From positions 1-36,370 of the forward strand of contig CAJXUN010000047.1 of NCBI GenBank assembly GCA_913061475.1: a DNA stretch of 36,370 bases, given 5' to 3'. This DNA comes from an uncultured Colwellia sp. GTDB lineage: Bacteria > Pseudomonadota > Gammaproteobacteria > Enterobacterales > Alteromonadaceae. This document shows, piece by piece, positions 25,526 through 33,829 of this stretch. The notes under the pieces were generated by a model. The model made no database searches. It had not been told where the DNA came from and saw only the letters and a list, made by a program, of their open reading frames with translations. The translations under genes and the position numbers were made by a program. The first letter of the stretch is position 1. Each line of letters begins with the position of its first letter.

Positions 25526-26347
25526 ATGACGGTTCATTTAGTATTAATTGATGCATTGAATTTAATTAGAAGAATTTATGCGGTTCAAGAACGGCCTTTT
25601 TTGTTAAATAATGAGTTAGCGGACAATACTAAGCAACAGGTTATATTTAATACGGCTAAGGCTTGTGAACTCGCTTTGCAAAAAATTATTGAGCAATTAG
25701 AACCTAGCCATGCACTAGCGGTATTTGATTCTCAGTCACCATGTTGGCGCTATGAGATTTACCCCGACTATAAAAAAGGCCGTAAAAAAATGCCCGAACA
25801 TTTAGCGGAAAACTTAGTTGATATTCAAGATAGATTTATGAAACTATACGTTGATTCGTTAATTTCAGAAGCTGACGAAGCAGATGACTTAATTGCTACT
25901 CTAGCGGTAAAAGTCGCATTACGTGGCCAAAATGTAACGATTGTATCGACGGATAAGTGTTTTTTATCGCTACTAAACCCAAATATACATGTCTATGACT
26001 ACTTTAATCGTCGCCAATTAGACGAAGAATATGTCTTCAATAAGTTCAATGTTAAGCCTGATAAGTTAATGGATTTATGGACCCTGACTGGCGACAGCAC
26101 CAATAAAATTCCAGGTGTCGCTGGCATTGGACAAGTAACCGCATCACAATTACTCAATCAATATGGCTCTATTAAAAGCATACTTGATGCAACGGATTTA
26201 AAACGTAGTGTTAGTGACAAGCTTTCTCAACATGATGAACAAATTTCCTTAAGCCGAAAATTGCTGACATTAAAACTTGATATTCCATTAGGCTTTAATT
26301 TAAAAGATATCAGGTTACCCAATGAAAATGCACTTGCCAGTAGTTAA
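25526..26347 (+). CDS. xni: Flap endonuclease Xni (ExoIX, YgdG)
   Basis: A 5'-nuclease of the PolA 5'-3' exonuclease family, acting on flapped DNA. The 273 residues include the N-terminal HLVLIDALNLIRRIYA, the metal-binding SEADEADDLIATLA acid cluster, STDKCFLSLL, and the helix-three-turn-helix with a K+ site (KIPGVAGIGQVTASQLL). Length and neighbours (ppnN upstream) identify Xni rather than PolA. It ends the GGDEF-ppnN-xni run. Confidence 0.94.
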   Translation: MTVHLVLIDALNLIRRIYAVQERPFLLNNELADNTKQQVIFNTAKACELALQKIIEQLEPSHALAVFDSQSPCWRYEIYPDYKKGRKKMPEHLAENLVDIQDRFMKLYVDSLISEADEADDLIATLAVKVALRGQNVTIVSTDKCFLSLLNPNIHVYDYFNRRQLDEEYVFNKFNVKPDKLMDLWTLTGDSTNKIPGVAGIGQVTASQLLNQYGSIKSILDATDLKRSVSDKLSQHDEQISLSRKLLTLKLDIPLGFNLKDIRLPNENALASS

Positions 26348-26440
26348 CAATCTGGTAACATCACACCTTACTCATTTAACGGTAAGCTAGTACTATAAAA
26401 TGCAATTAAATAGCTCGTTATAATAGAATTTTAAATTACA

Positions 26441-26469
26441 AATGACTTAGAAACTCAGCTAAAGTCATT
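26441..26469. repeat. Inverted repeat after xni
   Basis: AATGACTT (26441-26448) and AAGTCATT (26462-26469) can form an 8-bp stem with a 13-nt loop, about 95 nt after the xni stop. There is no T-run; a weak terminator or a regulator site for the next gene is possible. Confidence 0.35.
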
Positions 26470-26546
26470 GGTTAATTCAGGCTTCTGTAGTTTAAATTAT
26501 TGAAAGCGCGGTAAACAGGTTTGTTCATCATTACGCTTAGCCTAAG

Positions 26547-26552
26547 TATAAT
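26547..26552 (+). promoter_or_regulatory. Probable -10 for the DUF3192 paralogue
   Basis: A perfect TATAAT lies 43 nt before the GTG start at 26595. The -35 region (TTCATC at 26524-26529) is poor. Confidence 0.45.
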
Positions 26553-26594
26553 ATTATTTAACATCACAAGTTATAAAAGTTCCAAGGAATAAAA

Positions 26595-26972
26595 GTGAAT
26601 AAGAAAATCATTACCAGAATATTAGTCGCTTTAGCTGCATACGGTGTTTTTGTCGCCCTAGTAGTCAATTTTTATGACGATAGTCCAGCGAAAATGCAAT
26701 GGGAAGATCGCGAAGCCTACAACCGACAATTTATTGCAAAACTTGAATTAGAAAGCTTCAACTTTAATAGCGCTATTGAGCAATTAGGTAGTCCTGATAT
26801 TACTGAAGCCAAGTTAGTTAATGACAGTAGTTATCAAGTCAGTTTTTACCGTACTCAGCACGTGAAATCTGATGGCATTACCACCCAAGATGAATGTACT
26901 GCATTGTTGTTTACTAACGGCGTATTAACTGCCATTGGTAAAACCGCTTATCAGCAATTTCAAGCGCTATAA
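26595..26972 (+). CDS. DUF3192 protein, membrane-anchored paralogue
   Basis: A 125-residue protein starting at GTG (AAGGA at 26584-26588). It has an N-terminal hydrophobic helix (RILVALAAYGVFVALVVNF) without a lipobox or clear cleavage site, so it is probably an inner-membrane anchor. The DUF3192 domain follows: REAYNRQFIAKLELESF, VSFYRTQHVKSDGITTQDEC and ALLFTNGVLTAIG. It is clearly a paralogue of the lipoprotein at 19920-20270: same order of blocks, and an invariant FYRT/YYRT...DG.TT.DEC core. Function unknown. Confidence 0.85.
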   Translation: MNKKIITRILVALAAYGVFVALVVNFYDDSPAKMQWEDREAYNRQFIAKLELESFNFNSAIEQLGSPDITEAKLVNDSSYQVSFYRTQHVKSDGITTQDECTALLFTNGVLTAIGKTAYQQFQAL

Positions 26973-27264
26973 ACCTGCATTTTTACTGACCAAATAACTC
27001 ATATTCAGCGCTGAAAAATAGTAATCAATATTTCATCTCATTTTATTCAAAAATCAATTGACGAACTTTAGCTAACTAAGACTAAAGTTTAAGTGTAAAA
27101 CTTACTAACTGCTCCGATTAGTTGCTATAATTGCAGGCATTAACTCAATTGAATCCATAATAGCAGTATCAGATCAAATATACCGACAGCAAACTGTAGT
27201 ATATTTAACCCATATTTTCGTTTCTCGCTATTAACAAAAGCAATACTCAAAAGGTAATTAAACA

Positions 27265-28272
27265 ATGGCTAAACAAACCATAACAGTGATCCCAGGTGAC
27301 GGCATTGGTCCAGATATTATAGACGCGACTATAAAGGTACTCGATAAAGCGGGATGTGATTTTGAATATGAATATGCTGACGCGGGTTTAGTCGCATTAG
27401 AGAATCATGGTGACTTAGTACCCGAGTCAACGTTAGCCTTAATTAAAAAAAATAAAATTTCATTAAAAGGGCCTTTAACGACACCGGTTGGCGACGGTTT
27501 CACATCAATTAATGTTACCTTACGTAAACACTTTCAATTATACGCCAATGTTCGTCCGGTACTTTCATTTAAAGGTACTAAGGCACGTTATGAAAATATT
27601 GATATCATTACTATTCGTGAAAATACCGAAGGTATGTATTCTGGTTTAGGGCAAACAGTCTCTGAAGATGGTACCCACGCTGAAGCAATGAGTCTTGTTA
27701 CTCGTGAAGGCGCTGAGCGTATCGTAACTTTTGCTTACGAAACAGCAATCAAAGAAGGTCGTAAAAAAGTCACCGCAGTTCATAAAGCTAACATCCTAAA
27801 ATCAACGTCAGGACTGTTCCTTAAAGTAGCACGTGAAGTAGCGGCACGTTACCCACAAATTGAATCAACAGAAATGATCGTTGACAACTGCTGTATGCAA
27901 TTAGTCATGAATCCAGAGCAATTTGATGTCATTGTCACCACTAACTTATTCGGCGATATACTATCCGATTTATGTGCAGGTTTAGTGGGTGGCTTAGGCA
28001 TGGCGCCAGGTGCGAATATTGGCCATGATTGTGCGATATTTGAAGCGGTTCATGGCAGTGCTCCTGATATTGCAGGTAAAAACTTAGCCAACCCTACATC
28101 AGTTATTTTAGCCGCCATTCAAATGCTAGAATATTTGGGGATGGCCGATAAAGCCGATAATATTCGTCGTGCGATTACTGAAGTTATAGAATCTGGCGAT
28201 CGTACAACAAGAGATCTTGGTGGCACACATGGCACCTCTGACTTCACACAAGCTGTTTTAGAACGTTTATAA
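27265..28272 (+). CDS. NAD-dependent isocitrate dehydrogenase
   Basis: Oxidises isocitrate to 2-oxoglutarate and CO2. The 335-residue length and sequence place it in the short isocitrate/isopropylmalate dehydrogenase class rather than the roughly 416-residue NADP enzyme. Visible blocks are VIPGDGIGPDI, the substrate loop PVGDGFTSINVTLRKHFQLY, NVRPVLSF, the ENTEGMYSG motif and the metal-binding NLFGDILSDLCAGLVGGLG. Cofactor choice (NAD) is inferred from the family; homoisocitrate or isopropylmalate activity is less likely given the substrate loop. A strong terminator follows, so it is monocistronic. Confidence 0.9.
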   Translation: MAKQTITVIPGDGIGPDIIDATIKVLDKAGCDFEYEYADAGLVALENHGDLVPESTLALIKKNKISLKGPLTTPVGDGFTSINVTLRKHFQLYANVRPVLSFKGTKARYENIDIITIRENTEGMYSGLGQTVSEDGTHAEAMSLVTREGAERIVTFAYETAIKEGRKKVTAVHKANILKSTSGLFLKVAREVAARYPQIESTEMIVDNCCMQLVMNPEQFDVIVTTNLFGDILSDLCAGLVGGLGMAPGANIGHDCAIFEAVHGSAPDIAGKNLANPTSVILAAIQMLEYLGMADKADNIRRAITEVIESGDRTTRDLGGTHGTSDFTQAVLERL

Positions 28273-28300
28273 TAGTGTTGAAGACAAAAACCTAACCTAT

Positions 28301-28330
28301 AAAACCAAGCCACAGTGCTTGGTTTTTTTA
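28301..28330 (+). terminator. Rho-independent terminator after isocitrate dehydrogenase
   Basis: AAAACCAAGC (28301-28310) pairs with GCTTGGTTTT (28317-28326), loop CACAGT, followed by more Ts. Confidence 0.92.
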
Positions 28331-28557
28331 TCTCTAAGATAGCAATAACCTCACCCCCCCTTAGCAGATTCGCATTTATTACAACCGAGACTATACTGTT
28401 TAATGTTTTATCGGCTCGGCCTACATTTAGCGAGCAATAAACTGCTGTAATACCATACTATTCCAAGGAGGAAGGTAGTTGTATTATATGTTGTTAATTA
28501 CCTGTTTTTAAATAAAAAATACTTCTTGGATAATACTTTTATAAAAAGGGACTTTTT

Positions 28558-29376
28558 ATGAACAACATTTATCTAAAAACCATAACCAGCGTATTACTCT
28601 ATATTTTTTCCGTAAATAGCTATGCAGCAATCATTAGTTATGACTTACTCGCGCCCGATTCCTCTGTCAATATTAACTATAGCAATCCCTTTAGTAATAT
28701 TTTCACGAGTACCGGTGATGGATTCCAAATTTATCAACGTGATGTCGATACAGATATCCCCAGCGCGTTATTGGATAACAGTAATATAACGACATCGGAT
28801 AGTTTAGGTATAATCACTAGCTTAAATAATCGACCATTTTTTGGCATCGTTGATACCGTCAACTCAGACAATATAAACAGTTATGCAACAGCTAGTTGGC
28901 AGGTAAACATAACAAATTTATCGACACTAAGTTTGCATATGGACATAGCTGCTATGGGCAATTTCGAGAGTAGTGATGAGTTCACTTGGCGCTATAGTAT
29001 CGACGACAACCCATATACAACTATTTTTCAAAGTATTACTGATGAAAATCAGGTACAAAGTTACCGTTTAGAAAACAATAGTACCTTCATGCTTGACGAT
29101 CCTTTAGCGATAGGTAATCAACTACTGAGTAATAAGTTCGAAGGTTTTTCTTCTTTAAGCTTAGGCACAGGAAGCTTACTAAAACTGGAGTTAATCGCGA
29201 GTACCAATGGCGGTAGTGAAGCAATTGCCTTTCAGAATGTTCTTGTTCAAGGACAGTCGAATATTGTTACCGTAAACGAACCAAAAACATACGGCTTAAT
29301 AGTATTGGCCGTTGTGTTATTGGCTTGCAAAAGTTTATCGAATGATAAATCACGTAAAAATAAAGGTGAAAGATAA
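28558..29376 (+). CDS. Secreted protein with PEP-CTERM-like C-terminus
   Basis: A 272-residue protein with a signal peptide (cleavage near NSYA, residue 23) and a beta-rich mature part containing Asp/Asn/Ser-rich repeats (STGDGFQIYQRDVDTDIP, WRYSIDDNPYTTIFQS). The C-terminus has NEPKTYGLIVLAVVLLACKS followed by a basic tail, the tripartite layout of PEP-CTERM signals (motif, membrane helix, Arg/Lys), although the motif is NEP rather than PEP. If real it would be cut by an exosortase and displayed or secreted. No specific function is recognised. Confidence 0.7.
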   Translation: MNNIYLKTITSVLLYIFSVNSYAAIISYDLLAPDSSVNINYSNPFSNIFTSTGDGFQIYQRDVDTDIPSALLDNSNITTSDSLGIITSLNNRPFFGIVDTVNSDNINSYATASWQVNITNLSTLSLHMDIAAMGNFESSDEFTWRYSIDDNPYTTIFQSITDENQVQSYRLENNSTFMLDDPLAIGNQLLSNKFEGFSSLSLGTGSLLKLELIASTNGGSEAIAFQNVLVQGQSNIVTVNEPKTYGLIVLAVVLLACKSLSNDKSRKNKGER

Positions 29377-29381
29377 AAAAT

Positions 29382-29411
29382 CGCCCTAAGTATCCTAAGG
29401 TACTTAGGGCG
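29382..29411. terminator. Bidirectional terminator between the PEP-CTERM-like gene and rlmM
   Basis: CGCCCTAAGTA (29382-29392) and TACTTAGGGCG (29401-29411) form an 11-bp stem. The A6 to the left gives a T-run on the minus strand, so it is strongest for the rlmM operon, 12 nt after its stop. Confidence 0.88.
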
Positions 29412-29423
29412 TTATATTGAATA

Positions 29424-30527
29424 TTATGACTGGTTATTAGCGTAGATATCTAATGGCGCCGGAGAAAGTAATCTCGCATGGACTGTTATTTCTTCGCGAT
29501 CATAGTATAAATGCTTAGCATAAAGCTCATATTTTACTTTGTGATGTAAAAAGGCATCTTTAATCGCTTGTAAGTCATCATTAACTTGCTGATAGCGCCC
29601 TTTCATTGGCAATTTCAAATTAAAAATAGCTTCTTTACATTGCCCTTTTAATAGCCACTCACTCATCAGTTTTGCCACACGTTGAGGCTTTTCGATCATG
29701 TCGCAAACTAACCAATAAACATTTTGCTTTTGCGGGACATATTTAAAGCCATCCATTGTGCGATGCTTTACTTGTCCGGTATCCATTAAGGATTCAGCCA
29801 TCGGTCCGTTATCGATTGACGTTACCATCATGCCACGGCGAACTAATTGATAGGTCCAACCACCTGGCGCAGCACCTAAATCGACCGCATTCATGCCTGA
29901 TGTTAAACGTGTATCCCACTCGTCTCTAGGAATAAAATGTAAAAAAGCTTCGTCCAATTTTAATGTTGAGCGACTTGGCGCGGCATTAGGGAATTTTAAA
30001 CGTGGAATACCCATGACATGTGGCGACGTATTTCGGGCTAATGAAAAACCAAAGATGACTTCTTTACCCGATAAAAATAACGCATGCAAAACTGCCCCGT
30101 CTTTATTACCTTTTTCAGTCAGTACTTGTTCTTTTCTCAAGGCTTGGCGCAATGGAACCGCTAGTTTCCGACAAAATTTTGAAAGCTCTTTACCATCGTT
30201 TGTATCGGGCATCTCCATGCGTAAATCTGCATATTGCCATTGGGTGCCCAAGGCTTCACATATAGCTTCAACACGATTGTAGTCAGGTAAATCTATTTTT
30301 TCAGTAACGCTAACAAACCATTGACGAGCGAAAATAAGCCGACGTAATGGCACTTTTTCCATTAGCATTTCGCCCTCTTCCGGCTTGTTTAAATGAAAAT
30401 AAACCACACCTTGGTTTTTACTGAGCTGTAGATAGCCATAAACTTCATTCCATGCGGCTTTTTCTTGAATTTCTGCGCCACATTCTTTTTCAAATCCGGG
30501 GCGACAATATAAAACTATTGCAGTCAT
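29424..30527 (-). CDS. rlmM: 23S rRNA (cytidine-2498-2'-O)-methyltransferase RlmM
   Basis: Adds a 2'-O-methyl to C2498 of 23S rRNA using S-adenosylmethionine. The 367 residues have an N-terminal THUMP-like domain (YCRPGFEKECGAEIQEKAAW) and a Rossmann methyltransferase domain with the SAM site NAVDLGAAPGGWTYQLVRRG, the acidic DGFKYVP...WLVCDMIEKP block and NLKLPMKGRY carrying the catalytic lysine. It is the last gene of the gcvA-hydrolase-DUF423-rlmM operon, 5 nt after the DUF423 stop. Confidence 0.96.
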   Translation of the reverse strand: MTAIVLYCRPGFEKECGAEIQEKAAWNEVYGYLQLSKNQGVVYFHLNKPEEGEMLMEKVPLRRLIFARQWFVSVTEKIDLPDYNRVEAICEALGTQWQYADLRMEMPDTNDGKELSKFCRKLAVPLRQALRKEQVLTEKGNKDGAVLHALFLSGKEVIFGFSLARNTSPHVMGIPRLKFPNAAPSRSTLKLDEAFLHFIPRDEWDTRLTSGMNAVDLGAAPGGWTYQLVRRGMMVTSIDNGPMAESLMDTGQVKHRTMDGFKYVPQKQNVYWLVCDMIEKPQRVAKLMSEWLLKGQCKEAIFNLKLPMKGRYQQVNDDLQAIKDAFLHHKVKYELYAKHLYYDREEITVHARLLSPAPLDIYANNQS

Positions 30528-30532
30528 TTTGA

Positions 30533-30934
30533 TTATTCACCTAACTTTTGATCAAACATTTTAGTACCTGCAAATCCAACCAATAGCCATGCAAGTGCAA
30601 ATGACAGGCCGCCAAATGGCGCCAACTTTCCAATACTCAAGACATCGAATAGAGTTTTAATATATAAGCTGCCACTAAAAAACATAATGCCAAAGACAAA
30701 TAAAATACCGCCGGCTAATAACATAGGTTTCGCGTGAAGTTTATATAAGATAATGGTTAGCATGAGCGCTAACGTATGAAAAAATTGATACGTTAATGCC
30801 GTCATTAGTCGTTCTTGTGACGCCAAAGGTAGTGCTTGCCCACCATGGGCTAACCAAGCGCCGAATAATACAGAAAAACAACCACTGATACCAACAAATA
30901 TCATCAGTAGTTTAGCAACTGATATGGTTTTCAT
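30533..30934 (-). CDS. DUF423 integral membrane protein (YgdD-like)
   Basis: A 133-residue inner-membrane protein with four predicted helices. The first, with GISGCFSVLFGAWLAHGG, and the block LTYQFFHTLALML are typical of DUF423, as is the LAPFGGLSFALAWLLVGFA end. Function unknown. It overlaps the upstream hydrolase gene by 23 nt and is 5 nt before rlmM. The gcvA-ygdD-rlmM order is also found in E. coli. Confidence 0.9.
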   Translation of the reverse strand: MKTISVAKLLMIFVGISGCFSVLFGAWLAHGGQALPLASQERLMTALTYQFFHTLALMLTIILYKLHAKPMLLAGGILFVFGIMFFSGSLYIKTLFDVLSIGKLAPFGGLSFALAWLLVGFAGTKMFDQKLGE

Positions 30935-31577
30935 CGATAAAACACCTTATTTTATTAATCGCAGTACTTTGATGCTGTTTTACGTTGTAACCCGATTTAA
31001 CTCTAGGCTTTAAATCGTGATCGCCATCATTAAAAAAATGTAGCTGGCATAAGGCTGATATTTCATAATCACTAATTTCTATTTCACTACCGAGTGCATC
31101 TCTTTCGCCTTGTAAAATCAGTATTGGTAATTGGGTTTCCTGTAAGGGTTCTAGGCGCAACTTTTCTGGTTTTTTTATCGGATGAAATGGATAGCCTAAA
31201 CAGATAACGCCAGATATATTTCGCTCTCGCATAAAGCTTTTATCTGCGGCCAATGTTGCCGCCACTCGTCCGCCCATCGACTTACCGCCAATAAAAATCG
31301 GCAAATCAGTATTTGCAGCTGCTAATACTGATTGATAGCATGCGACTAATGTCGGCATACTATCAGGTGGTCGCCTTTTGCCATCAAGTTTGCGCTTATC
31401 CATATAAGGAAAGTTAAAGCGTAAAACGTTAAGTCTATTTGCATTCATTAAACGAACAAGCGCTAAGATATAATCGCTGTCCATATTGGCACCCGCGCCA
31501 TGAGCAAACACCACCAGTGCATTTGCATTGTCGACCGTATCAAGCGCGTAACTGCCAGTAAATTCTTTAGCGCTCAT
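30912..31577 (-). CDS. Alpha/beta hydrolase of the KANL3/Tex30 type
   Basis: A 221-residue cytoplasmic alpha/beta hydrolase with the oxyanion segment FAHGAGANMDSDY (about 25-36), the nucleophile elbow GGKSMGGRVAA (Ser100), the strand LPILILQGERDALG carrying the acid, and a histidine in NDGDHDLKPR. This set fits the bacterial KANL3/Tex30 hydrolase-like family; substrate unknown. It overlaps gcvA by 4 nt (ATGA) and the DUF423 gene by 23 nt, showing translational coupling. It is an insertion relative to the E. coli gcvA-ygdD-rlmM order. Confidence 0.85.
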   Translation of the reverse strand: MSAKEFTGSYALDTVDNANALVVFAHGAGANMDSDYILALVRLMNANRLNVLRFNFPYMDKRKLDGKRRPPDSMPTLVACYQSVLAAANTDLPIFIGGKSMGGRVAATLAADKSFMRERNISGVICLGYPFHPIKKPEKLRLEPLQETQLPILILQGERDALGSEIEISDYEISALCQLHFFNDGDHDLKPRVKSGYNVKQHQSTAINKIRCFIDENHISC

Positions 31578-32491
31578 AAAGCTTCCCCTTCTTCAAGTAA
31601 TGTTCGCTCATCAGCCACTGTTTGCAATACCCACTCTCGAAATGCAGCGATTTTACCAATCTCAAGTTGCTGCTCTCGACAAACGATATAATACGAGTTT
31701 TTACTAACTAACACTTCTTTAAAGGGACAAACTAATCGGCCGCTATCAATATCAGGTTTAGCTAACACACTATGAGCAAGCGCGACACCTTGACCGTGAA
31801 TAGCCGCTTGTAACACCATGGCAGAATGACTAAATATTGGACCGTGATTGACATTACCACCGCTAACATCAACATGTTTGAACCAGCGTTTCCAATCTCG
31901 TCTTGAGGTATCATGCAATAAGGTATGCTGCGCTAAGTCTTCAATTTTATCTAACGGTTTTTTGCCTGCTAACAATAACGGTGAACACACCGGAATTAAG
32001 TATTCTGTATGTAATTGTTCCGCATGAATGCCACTCCAGCGACCCCGACCATAATATATGGCTAGATCAACATCTTCAGTAAGCGAGTTTTCCGGTTGGT
32101 CAACAGCCTTAATTCTTACATCGATATCAGGATGTAACACGTTAAAGGTATTTAATCGAGGTACCAACCACTGTATTGCAAAGCTTGGCTGCAAACTTAC
32201 CGTAATAGCGCCTTTATCTCCGCGTGCTAATAGCCTTTCAGTAGCGTCATGAAGTGCGTTAAATACATCTTTGATATCGAGATAATACGATTGACCTTCT
32301 TCCGTTAGCAACAAGGCTCGGTTTTTACGCATAAATAACTTAATGCCTAAGTTATCTTCCAAAGCTTTTATTTGATGACTTATTGCCGCTTGAGTGACGA
32401 ATAATTCTTCTGCGGCGCGAGTAAAACTCAGCTGCCTAGCTGAAGCCTCAAACGCCCTTAAAGCGTTAAGTGGTGGGAGTCTATTAGCCAA
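31574..32491 (-). CDS. gcvA: GcvA-like LysR-family transcriptional regulator
   Basis: A 305-residue regulator with the N-terminal winged helix-turn-helix RLPPLNALRAFEASARQLSF...AAEELFVTQAAISHQIKALE (residues 1-60), nearly identical to GcvA, and a C-terminal effector-binding domain. GcvA controls the glycine cleavage operon in E. coli. Assignment is supported by the ygdD-rlmM neighbours. It heads the four-gene operon, and an inverted repeat (32551-32566) lies about 60 bp upstream. No GcvB-like sRNA is found beside it, unlike in enterics. Confidence 0.85.
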   Translation of the reverse strand: MANRLPPLNALRAFEASARQLSFTRAAEELFVTQAAISHQIKALEDNLGIKLFMRKNRALLLTEEGQSYYLDIKDVFNALHDATERLLARGDKGAITVSLQPSFAIQWLVPRLNTFNVLHPDIDVRIKAVDQPENSLTEDVDLAIYYGRGRWSGIHAEQLHTEYLIPVCSPLLLAGKKPLDKIEDLAQHTLLHDTSRRDWKRWFKHVDVSGGNVNHGPIFSHSAMVLQAAIHGQGVALAHSVLAKPDIDSGRLVCPFKEVLVSKNSYYIVCREQQLEIGKIAAFREWVLQTVADERTLLEEGEAL

Positions 32492-32550
32492 TTTACACCT
32501 GTAAAATTACCTTAGTGCTAAATATGTCGCTGCATAATTCATCACATTTT

Positions 32551-32566
32551 CGACATAAACATGTCG
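32551..32566. promoter_or_regulatory. Inverted repeat upstream of gcvA (possible LysR site)
   Basis: CGACAT-AAAC-ATGTCG lies 60 bp upstream of the gcvA ATG, with another ATGTCG at 32524-32529. LysR-type regulators often bind such dyads near their own start. Confidence 0.4.
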
Positions 32567-32642
32567 GATTAGTTTTTCTAATGAAAAGCATTATAAATTG
32601 TCAATTTAAAAGTTACCAGCATTACCGTAATATGCTCGTCAT

Positions 32643-32660
32643 AGATGAAGGACTTCATCT
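32643..32660 (+). promoter_or_regulatory. Hairpin in the leader region of the small exported protein gene
   Basis: AGATGAA-GGAC-TTCATCT forms a 7-bp stem with GGA in the loop, about 115 nt upstream of the ATG at 32775. If the leader is transcribed, this is a CsrA-type binding geometry; it could equally be a DNA operator. A CCCG/CGGG dyad (32665-32679) follows. Confidence 0.3.
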
Positions 32661-32774
32661 TTATCCCGTAATAATCGGGTAGTAATCAAACAGGCTCCCA
32701 ACCCATGTTTGTATGTAAAAGAAAGAGTCCCAAAACATCTATATGGACTATTGACGTTTTATAACAGGTGACTT

Positions 32775-33041
32775 ATGAACAACATTTTAAAATTATCAAC
32801 TATAGCAATGTTCGCTTTTTTGGCAAATAACAGCCAAGCAACAGAATTAGTAAAAGTGCAAACAATCAACGCCGTTGAACTTGTTGAAATAACTAAATTA
32901 AATTTAGCACAATCAATTAAGTTTAACACGATAGCGCTCAACCCTATCGAAAAAACGGCTCGTGCTCAAGTAGCAACGAATAATCTGCAGGTAAAAAAAT
33001 CAATGAATAACAGTATCAAAGCCTTAACACTTGCTGAGTAG
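32775..33041 (+). CDS. Small exported protein, function unknown
   Basis: An 88-residue protein with a signal peptide (MNNILKLSTIAMFAFLANNSQA, cleavage near residue 22). The mature 66 residues are short and helical, with repeated ...VE(I/L)...KLN blocks, one basic stretch, no cysteine and no recognisable domain. It is probably periplasmic. A ribosome-binding site AGGTGA lies just upstream of the ATG, and a strong terminator follows, so it is a real monocistronic unit. A 280-bp upstream region with several hairpins suggests regulation. Confidence 0.7.
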   Translation: MNNILKLSTIAMFAFLANNSQATELVKVQTINAVELVEITKLNLAQSIKFNTIALNPIEKTARAQVATNNLQVKKSMNNSIKALTLAE

Positions 33042-33082
33042 TTATTTAACAACCATTAATTTCTCTAGGATTAATGCGGGTA

Positions 33083-33112
33083 AAAAAAAGGTGCTATATA
33101 GCACCTTTTTTG
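33083..33112. terminator. Bidirectional terminator between small exported protein gene and tpm
   Basis: AAAAAAGGTGC/GCACCTTTTTT, 11 bp with a TATATA loop, A- and T-runs on both sides, between convergent genes. Confidence 0.92.
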
Positions 33113-33154
33113 TTATTTAATTATTAACTATTCAACGCTAGATTCACAACACCG

Positions 33155-33808
33155 TTAATCACCCTTTTTGATGATATACAGCTTCTCACGCAAGTAATCC
33201 ACTTCAAATGTACGCTGAGCGAAGCGTTTATCACTCAGTTCATTTATTGCTAAGCACTCGATATTAAAACCAGAAAATAAATCTTTCACAGTACTGCTAT
33301 TAACTGAAAATGGCGGGCCACTCAGTTGCATTGTTGGGAACTCTACTGTTACTAAAAACAAACGAGTATGCGAGGAGAAAAAGCTTTTTAAATGCGCGAC
33401 ATATCGCTGCTGCATAGCAATTGGCAACGCAATTAACGCTGCACGATCATATATCCAATCTACCGTATCAATAGCCTTACTCGATAGCTTAAAAAAATCC
33501 CCCTGCCATAATGCTAATTGCTGACATGAGTAATGCTTAAAAGCACCTAAGGTTTGGCTTTTGAATTCAAGGTTATTATCAAGAAAAAAATCATGGCAGG
33601 CAATGTCACTTATTTCATTACCAGTAACTTGCATTGACTGTGCTAAATAAACCATATCAAGCGTTTTGCCGCATAACGGCACAAATACGTGCCGATCTGA
33701 GGGTAAAGCCAGAGAAGTAAAATATTCAACTAATAGCGGGTGCACATCACTTTGGTGAAAACCAAGTGTATTGCGCTCCCAACATTTATGCCAAAAAATA
33801 TTTTCCAT
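33155..33808 (-). CDS. tpm: Thiopurine S-methyltransferase
   Basis: SAM-dependent methyltransferase of the TPMT family; bacterial members methylate thiopurines and selenium or tellurium oxyanions. The 217 residues start with MENIFWHKCWERNTLGFHQS and contain VFVPLCGKTLDMVYLA (SAM site), GNEISDIACHDFF and the later DWIYDRAALIALP block. It lies 21 nt downstream of sohB and is probably cotranscribed with it. Confidence 0.93.
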   Translation of the reverse strand: MENIFWHKCWERNTLGFHQSDVHPLLVEYFTSLALPSDRHVFVPLCGKTLDMVYLAQSMQVTGNEISDIACHDFFLDNNLEFKSQTLGAFKHYSCQQLALWQGDFFKLSSKAIDTVDWIYDRAALIALPIAMQQRYVAHLKSFFSSHTRLFLVTVEFPTMQLSGPPFSVNSSTVKDLFSGFNIECLAINELSDKRFAQRTFEVDYLREKLYIIKKGD

Positions 33809-33829
33809 TGCGAGTTACTTGCCAGGACT

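Noticed and set aside
28479-28511. 10-codon TTG-started mini-ORF behind AGGAGG, upstream of the PEP-CTERM-like gene
   Set aside because: The Shine-Dalgarno is good, but the peptide (LYYMLLITCF) has no attenuation logic and no terminator pairing is visible; too weak to list.
32492-32774. GcvB-like sRNA divergent from gcvA, as in enterics
   Set aside because: No GU-rich R1-type sequence, and the only terminator downstream belongs to the small protein gene.
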